This document shows, piece by piece, positions 6,168 to 10,065 of a DNA stretch of 10,065 nt. The position numbers and the translations under genes are program-made. The notes beneath the pieces were generated by a model that saw only the letters and a program-made list of their open reading frames with translations, was not told where the DNA came from and searched no databases. The DNA is from JBEEJL01 sp049698095. Lineage in GTDB: Bacteria > Pseudomonadota > Gammaproteobacteria > Burkholderiales > JBEEJL01. The stretch lies in contig JBAVXA010000041.1 in the NCBI GenBank assembly GCA_049698095.1, positions 1-10,065 on the forward strand. Reading direction: 5' to 3'. Within the stretch, counting starts at the first letter, position 1. Each line of letters starts with the position of its first letter.

Positions 6168-8251
6168 GATTTTTTCGGCACATCAAAAATACTCGCCTCA
6201 TTCTTGTTTTTCATCATATCGATCACGCGGCAATCCGCGCACATTTTCAGCCGGTTAAGCGCGCCCTCGCCGCCGAACATCGAATGGCCGGTGAGCTTGC
6301 CGATCATATTGTCGATCACCTGGCGCGTGGCGAACGGCTTGCCGCAGGAGACGCAATGGAACGGCACCGCTTCGTTCAACACCCGCTCCTGGCGGAACTG
6401 CGGCGTCAGCAACAGGCGCGGCGTCAGGGTAATGGCCTTTTCCGGGCAAGTCGTTTCACACAGACCACACTGCACGCAATTTCGTTCGATGAATTTTAAT
6501 TTCGGCGTTTCCGGCGTATCCATGATCGCCGACTCGGGACAAGCGCCGACGCACGCCATGCACAGCGTGCAGGTATCTTTGTTGACGTTGATGGTGCCGT
6601 ACAGCGCGCCCGCCGGCAATGGAATCTGCTCGGGCTTTTCTTTGGCGTACTTGAGCAGATGCTCGATGGCGAATTCGAGCGTCGTACGTTTGTCATTGAA
6701 CAGATTGAACGCGGCGGGCGCGGGAATCTGCGCCGGTTTCAGCTCCCAGATGTCGTTTTGCAACGTTGTAACGTCGTCGCCCGCAACCAGCGAAAAATGC
6801 ACACCGATGTAACCCATGCCGTGCAAAATCGCTTCGCCGATTTCCATTTGTTTGGCCAGCGCGTCGCGGTATTGCGGCGCATCATCGCTGCACGACAAGA
6901 CGATGACCTGCGTCGCGCCGAGCGACACCGCGCCGAGCAACAGGTCGAGGCCGGTCGAAGCGACATGAAAACTTTCCAGCGGAATCACCCGCGCGGGCAA
7001 TCCTTTGCCGCGCCGCCCCAGCCGGGCGATGGCTTCGCGCCCGGTTCCCGCATTGTGGATCAACAGCGCCGCGTCGTGCCCGCCAGCGTCGCGATAGGTC
7101 TGTAGCAGAGTTTTCATGCGCGCGCCGACGTCGGTCATTCGCGGATATTGATACGTCATGGCGCCGGATGGGCACACCGTCGCGCACGCGCCGCAACCCA
7201 TACATAAGTGCGGCTCGACTTTCACTTTGTCGCCGTCGGATGAAATTGCCTTGGTCGAGCACACGTCGATGCAGGCAGTGCAGCCGGTTTTTTTCGAGCG
7301 GCTATGGGCGCAGATTTTTTCCTTGTAGGCGAAATATTTCGGCTTCTCGAATTCGCCCTTTAACTGCACGATTTCGAGCAGCGCTTCGGCCAGTTTGCCG
7401 GCATCGTTGCCGGGGCAGAAATAGCCTTGCGGCGGCTGGTGTTGCTTGAACGCCGGTTCGCTGCGCAGATCGAGAATCACGTCGAAGTTGTCATTGCGCG
7501 CGGTGTCTGCGCGCGTAAAATCGATCGCGCCGATGGCGCCGCAGGCAGCCACGCAGGCGCGGTGCGATTTGCATTTATCCAGATCGATTTGATAGGAAAA
7601 ATCGATCGCCGATTCCGGGCAAGCCTTGATGCAGGCATTGCAGCGCGTGCACACATCGAGATCGATCGGGTTCGCCTGACGCCAGGTCACATCGAAATTG
7701 CCAAGATAGCCGTCGAGTGACGTCAATTCGCCGGAATAAACCGGGAAATTGCGCACCGTCGGCAATTCGGCATGTTTGACGTCGGTCAGCAACACGCTCA
7801 CGTCCATTTGCGCCGAGAGTTTATCCGCCCACGCGAGCGCGGTTTTCGCCGCGCCGATAATCAGCAACTCGCCATCCGACTCATACGACACGCTCGATAC
7901 GGCCTCCGGCGCATCCATGGTCGCGGCGGCAATCAGCGCGGCGAGTTTCGGCGTCGCGTCTTTGGCCTCGGCGCTCCAGCCGCCCTGCTCGCGGATATTC
8001 ACAAAACGGATCGGCGCGAAATCGTCGGGGCGATTGCTGTGCACGGAGATCTGGTTGAACAGCGCGACTTCCTGCGTGCACGCGACGGTCAGCGATTCCG
8101 CGCCCATCGCCTCGGCCAGTTGCGCCGATTCCTTACGGCAAAGTTCGTGGTGAATTAGCAACGGCACATCGAGCCCGAGGCCGGCAGACAAAGCTTTGGC
8201 ATCAAGCGACATGGAGTGATTGCAGCTGCAAACCTTGATATTTTTAGTCAA
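6164..8251 (-). CDS. HdrA-derived polyferredoxin (4Fe-4S protein) of the formate dehydrogenase operon
   Basis: Cytoplasmic protein of 695 residues with no signal peptide or membrane helix. The N-terminus (Cys8, Cys10, Cys38, Cys58; CSC, LCR, ACTQE) resembles the HdrA N-terminal cluster domain. Residues 128-157 look like the start of a Rossmann FAD domain, but the glycine motif is reduced to GAAKTA. YLGNF (182-186) and the ferredoxin pair that follows match the HdrA insert. Cluster motifs are 201/204/207/211; 227/His230/233/237; 314/324/327/331; 350/353/356/360; 561/564/567/571; and 592/595/598/602. CxxC pairs at 633/636 and 671/674 may bind metal. Residues about 390-500 hold a Cys454-containing alpha/beta segment. 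The TTG at 8251 lacks a Shine-Dalgarno; an in-frame CTG at 8278, 9 residues upstream, has a strong one. First gene of the operon. Electron donor or carrier for maturation or regulation is possible; its function is unproven. Confidence 0.85.
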   Translation of the reverse strand: MTKNIKVCSCNHSMSLDAKALSAGLGLDVPLLIHHELCRKESAQLAEAMGAESLTVACTQEVALFNQISVHSNRPDDFAPIRFVNIREQGGWSAEAKDATPKLAALIAAATMDAPEAVSSVSYESDGELLIIGAAKTALAWADKLSAQMDVSVLLTDVKHAELPTVRNFPVYSGELTSLDGYLGNFDVTWRQANPIDLDVCTRCNACIKACPESAIDFSYQIDLDKCKSHRACVAACGAIGAIDFTRADTARNDNFDVILDLRSEPAFKQHQPPQGYFCPGNDAGKLAEALLEIVQLKGEFEKPKYFAYKEKICAHSRSKKTGCTACIDVCSTKAISSDGDKVKVEPHLCMGCGACATVCPSGAMTYQYPRMTDVGARMKTLLQTYRDAGGHDAALLIHNAGTGREAIARLGRRGKGLPARVIPLESFHVASTGLDLLLGAVSLGATQVIVLSCSDDAPQYRDALAKQMEIGEAILHGMGYIGVHFSLVAGDDVTTLQNDIWELKPAQIPAPAAFNLFNDKRTTLEFAIEHLLKYAKEKPEQIPLPAGALYGTINVNKDTCTLCMACVGACPESAIMDTPETPKLKFIERNCVQCGLCETTCPEKAITLTPRLLLTPQFRQERVLNEAVPFHCVSCGKPFATRQVIDNMIGKLTGHSMFGGEGALNRLKMCADCRVIDMMKNKNEASIFDVPKKS

Positions 8252-8286
8252 GGTTGCGGCAGGTGATTTGACGTCCAGATTCCAAT

Positions 8287-8292
8287 TCCTCC
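8287..8292 (-). promoter_or_regulatory. Strong Shine-Dalgarno GGAGGA upstream of the polyferredoxin gene
   Basis: GGAGGA reads on the minus strand at 8292-8287. It lies 8 nt from an in-frame CTG (8278-8276) but 35 nt from the first conventional start codon, TTG at 8251. No ATG, GTG or TTG lies in frame between this site and 8251, and an in-frame stop occurs at 8311-8309. The site therefore favours CTG as the start, or indicates a base error there. Confidence 0.6.
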
Positions 8293-8335
8293 AGGTAGAG
8301 CAAACAACTTATATTTATTATCGATCTGCTGCGCG

Positions 8336-8375
8336 CTTATACTAAAAAGTATAATATAATCAAATACTTATGGAA
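8336..8375 (-). promoter_or_regulatory. Candidate promoter of the formate dehydrogenase operon
   Basis: This is the only sizeable gap between the serine-pathway genes and the formate operon, and it is strongly AT-rich. On the minus strand there are two overlapping sigma-70-like pairs: TTCCAT (8375-8370) with TATACT (8353-8348), and TTGATT (8363-8358) with TATAAG (8341-8336), each with a 16-bp spacer. Either would give a leader of roughly 50-70 nt before the Shine-Dalgarno and start. The assignment rests on position and sequence likeness only. Confidence 0.45.
8337..8354. repeat. 18-bp perfect inverted repeat, possible operator
   Basis: TTATACT (8337-8343) and AGTATAA (8348-8354) are exact inverted arms around AAAA. 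The repeat overlaps both candidate -10 elements, a usual place for a repressor site. It is all but pure AT and has no following T-run, so it is a poor terminator for the upstream gene. Confidence 0.5.
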
Positions 8376-8385
8376 CTTGTTATGA

Positions 8386-9333
8386 TCACGTCACCAGATG
8401 CTGCGGCGTGCCTTTTATATACGCCTCTATGTTATCGATTAACTGGTCGGAAAGAAACTGCATCGCGCCGTCGCTGGCCCACGCGACGTGCGGCGTGAGA
8501 ATAAAATTGGGCAGGCGCAAATCGAGCAGCGGGTTGCCTTCCTTCGGCGGCTCTTTGCTCAGCACATCGAAACCCGCGCCCGCGATCAAACCCTCTTTCA
8601 ACGCCTGCACCAGCGCCACCTCGTCGACCAGCCCGCCGAGCGCGGTGTTGATCAAAATCGCACTGCGTTTCATCTGGCGGAACTGAGCGAGACCGATCAT
8701 GTTGCGCGTCTCGGGCGTCAGCGGTGTATGCAGCGAAATAATATCGCTCTGCGCCAGCACCTGATCGAGCGGGGTAAATTCGACGTCCGGCGCTTTCGGC
8801 GGCGCATGGTCGGCGAACAACACTTTCATGCCGAAAGCGCGTGCGATTTTCGCCGTGCCCTGACCGAGCGCGCCCTCACCGACGATGCCGATGGTGGAAC
8901 CGAACAGATCGCGAATCGGATGATCGAAAAAACAGAATTGCTCGCTTTGCTGCCAGCGGCCGTTTTCCACGTCGCGACGGTAGGCGACCAGGCTGCGCTG
9001 CAAGGCGAGGATCATCGCAAACGTATGTTCCGGTACGGTGTGCACGGCGTAATTGCGGATATTGGCGACGGCGATGTCGTGCGCTTTGCAATACGCGACG
9101 TCGACCACGTCGTAACCCGTCGCCGCAACCGCGATCATTTTCACCTTAGGCAATTGCTGCAACGTCTCTGCGCGCAACGGTACTTTATTGGTGATGACCA
9201 CGGTCGCGTCGCGCAATTTCTGCGGTAACTCGGCGACGGTGCTGACGGCGTATTCCTGCCAGGTGTGTTCAAACGACGGGCGCCGCACCGTCGCCTGCAA
9301 CGTGGAACGATCAAGAAACACAACATGTTGCAT
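8386..9333 (-). CDS. hprA: D-2-hydroxyacid dehydrogenase, probable glycerate dehydrogenase/hydroxypyruvate reductase
   Basis: Expected to reduce hydroxypyruvate to D-glycerate with NADH in the cytoplasm, the step after serine-glyoxylate aminotransferase. The 315 residues are normal family length. The coenzyme domain has GEGALG (152-157, GxGxxG) and Asp175 after the second strand, which favours NAD over NADP. The catalytic Glu261 (in KEPP) and His282 (in TPHVAW) are present. The third member of the triad, the Arg in the family motif NTARGG, is Leu232 here (NTALGG; codon CTC at 8640-8638). The ATG has AAGGA 8 nt upstream. It lies 21 bp after the aminotransferase stop, so the two are probably co-transcribed. 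Family certain; substrate inferred from neighbour and similarity; activity uncertain because of Leu232. Confidence 0.9.
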   Translation of the reverse strand: MQHVVFLDRSTLQATVRRPSFEHTWQEYAVSTVAELPQKLRDATVVITNKVPLRAETLQQLPKVKMIAVAATGYDVVDVAYCKAHDIAVANIRNYAVHTVPEHTFAMILALQRSLVAYRRDVENGRWQQSEQFCFFDHPIRDLFGSTIGIVGEGALGQGTAKIARAFGMKVLFADHAPPKAPDVEFTPLDQVLAQSDIISLHTPLTPETRNMIGLAQFRQMKRSAILINTALGGLVDEVALVQALKEGLIAGAGFDVLSKEPPKEGNPLLDLRLPNFILTPHVAWASDGAMQFLSDQLIDNIEAYIKGTPQHLVT

Positions 9334-9354
9334 GCGAATTATCCTTATTAGTTG

Positions 9355-10065
9355 TTAGCCCTGAATCGAGCCGCTGGTAAGTGCGCCGTAGGACTGCTCT
9401 TCCTTGCTGACTCTTTTCTTCGGAATAAGATCGTGCGAACGCCAGTAATCCGACGCCGCGCCAACGCCGCTTCCCGGGGTGACCTTGATGCCGACGTCTT
9501 GCATCGCCATTTCCGCCCCCGCAATCGCGCCCATTAACATTAGCTCGTTCAAATCGCCCAGGTGGCCGATGCGGAAAGCCTTGCCCGCCAATTTGGACAG
9601 ACCCGCGCCGAGCGCAAGATTGTAACGACGGAACGCCACGTCGATGACATGCGCGCCGTTAATCCCTTCCGGGACCAGTATGGCGGTCACCGTATTCGAA
9701 TACCATTTCGGGTCCTTGGCGCAGATGTTCAGCTTCCAGCCCTTGGTGACTGCGGCGCGCACACCTTCGGCCAAATAATCATGGCGATGGAAGATATTTT
9801 CCAGGCCTTCTTCCTCGATGATATCGAGCGATTCACGCAAGCCATAAAGCATGGTGAGCGCAGGCGTGTAAGGGAAATAGCCGGTGGCGTTGGCTTTCAT
9901 CATGTCGCCGATGTCGAAATAACAGCGCTTCGATTTTGCCGTCGCCATCGCCTTGATCGCCTTCTGGCTAAAGCCGACCAGCATCATGCCGGCGGGCATC
10001 ATCATGCCTTTTTGCGAGCCACTGACGGCGAGATCGACGCCCCATTCATCCATGCGGAAATCGAT
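9355..10065 (-). CDS. sgaA: Serine-glyoxylate aminotransferase, C-terminal part (5' end beyond the window)
   Basis: PLP-dependent class V aminotransferase that transfers the amino group of serine to glyoxylate, giving hydroxypyruvate and glycine. The visible 236 residues are the C-terminal part of a protein usually near 400 aa. The frame is open to the window edge, reading IDFR directly before MDEWGVD, so the internal Met at 10053 is not the start. The SGSQKG motif, with the PLP-binding Lys at fragment residue 19 (codon 10011-10009), and the following Met/Pro/Gly stretch match serine-glyoxylate aminotransferases. Later marks are RIGHLGDLNE and a Gly-rich stretch before YWRS. The C-terminus carries a short polar tail. 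Together with the downstream reductase it forms an sga-hpr pair known from the serine cycle of methylotrophs. Alanine-glyoxylate aminotransferase is the closest alternative. Confidence 0.92.
   Translation of the reverse strand: MDFRMDEWGVDLAVSGSQKGMMMPAGMMLVGFSQKAIKAMATAKSKRCYFDIGDMMKANATGYFPYTPALTMLYGLRESLDIIEEEGLENIFHRHDYLAEGVRAAVTKGWKLNICAKDPKWYSNTVTAILVPEGINGAHVIDVAFRRYNLALGAGLSKLAGKAFRIGHLGDLNELMLMGAIAGAEMAMQDVGIKVTPGSGVGAASDYWRSHDLIPKKRVSKEEQSYGALTSGSIQG

Noticed and set aside
8283..8285. TTG just after the Shine-Dalgarno as polyferredoxin start
   Set aside because: It is out of frame with the protein and only about 1-2 nt from the Shine-Dalgarno.
8337..8354. Inverted repeat as rho-independent terminator of the hydroxypyruvate reductase gene
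   Set aside because: The stem is nearly all A/T, there is no T-run after it, and it overlaps likely promoter elements.
1..10065. CRISPR arrays, tRNA or rRNA genes, insertion sequences or phage genes
   Set aside because: I saw no repeat-spacer pattern, RNA gene sequence, transposase or terminal repeats; nearly all bases are accounted for by metabolic genes on one strand.

Overview
All supportable genes in this window lie on the minus strand, so biological order runs from position 10065 down to 1. The content is a respiratory formate dehydrogenase locus preceded by two serine/glyoxylate genes. The window suggests a betaproteobacterium (Burkholderiales, Rhodocyclales or Nitrosomonadales type). 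This rests on the moderately high GC, the operon architecture (polyferredoxin, TorD-type chaperone, small Tat protein, then FdhA, FdhB and FdhC) and the protein sequence style. It is an inference; no marker gene is present.

Region 1 (10065 to 8386) holds the C-terminal part of a serine-glyoxylate aminotransferase and a complete D-2-hydroxyacid dehydrogenase of the glycerate dehydrogenase/hydroxypyruvate reductase kind, 21 bp apart. Together they would turn serine plus glyoxylate into glycine and glycerate, steps of the serine cycle of C1 assimilation or of glyoxylate salvage. The reductase has Leu where the family normally has its catalytic Arg.

Region 2 (8385 to about 8252) is an AT-rich gap with a candidate promoter overlapping an 18-bp inverted repeat, followed by a strong Shine-Dalgarno sequence.

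Region 3 (8278/8251 to 1) is one apparent operon. It begins with a cytoplasmic HdrA-derived polyferredoxin that overlaps a TorD-family chaperone by 4 bp. Then come a 68-residue Tat-signal protein of the formate dehydrogenase region, the Tat-exported molybdopterin catalytic subunit FdhA (Cys type, not selenocysteine), the four-cluster ferredoxin subunit FdhB, a 75-residue lipoprotein that starts with GTG inside the fdhB stop, the long-form cytochrome b subunit FdhC, and a secreted Lys/Ala-rich helical protein cut by the window edge. The core enzyme would oxidise formate in the periplasm and pass electrons through FdhB and the haems of FdhC to quinone.

The core enzyme is conventional. The less-explained parts are the HdrA-like polyferredoxin (degenerate FAD motif, a His in one cluster motif, unusual start), the two small exported accessory proteins, and the Leu-for-Arg change in the reductase.
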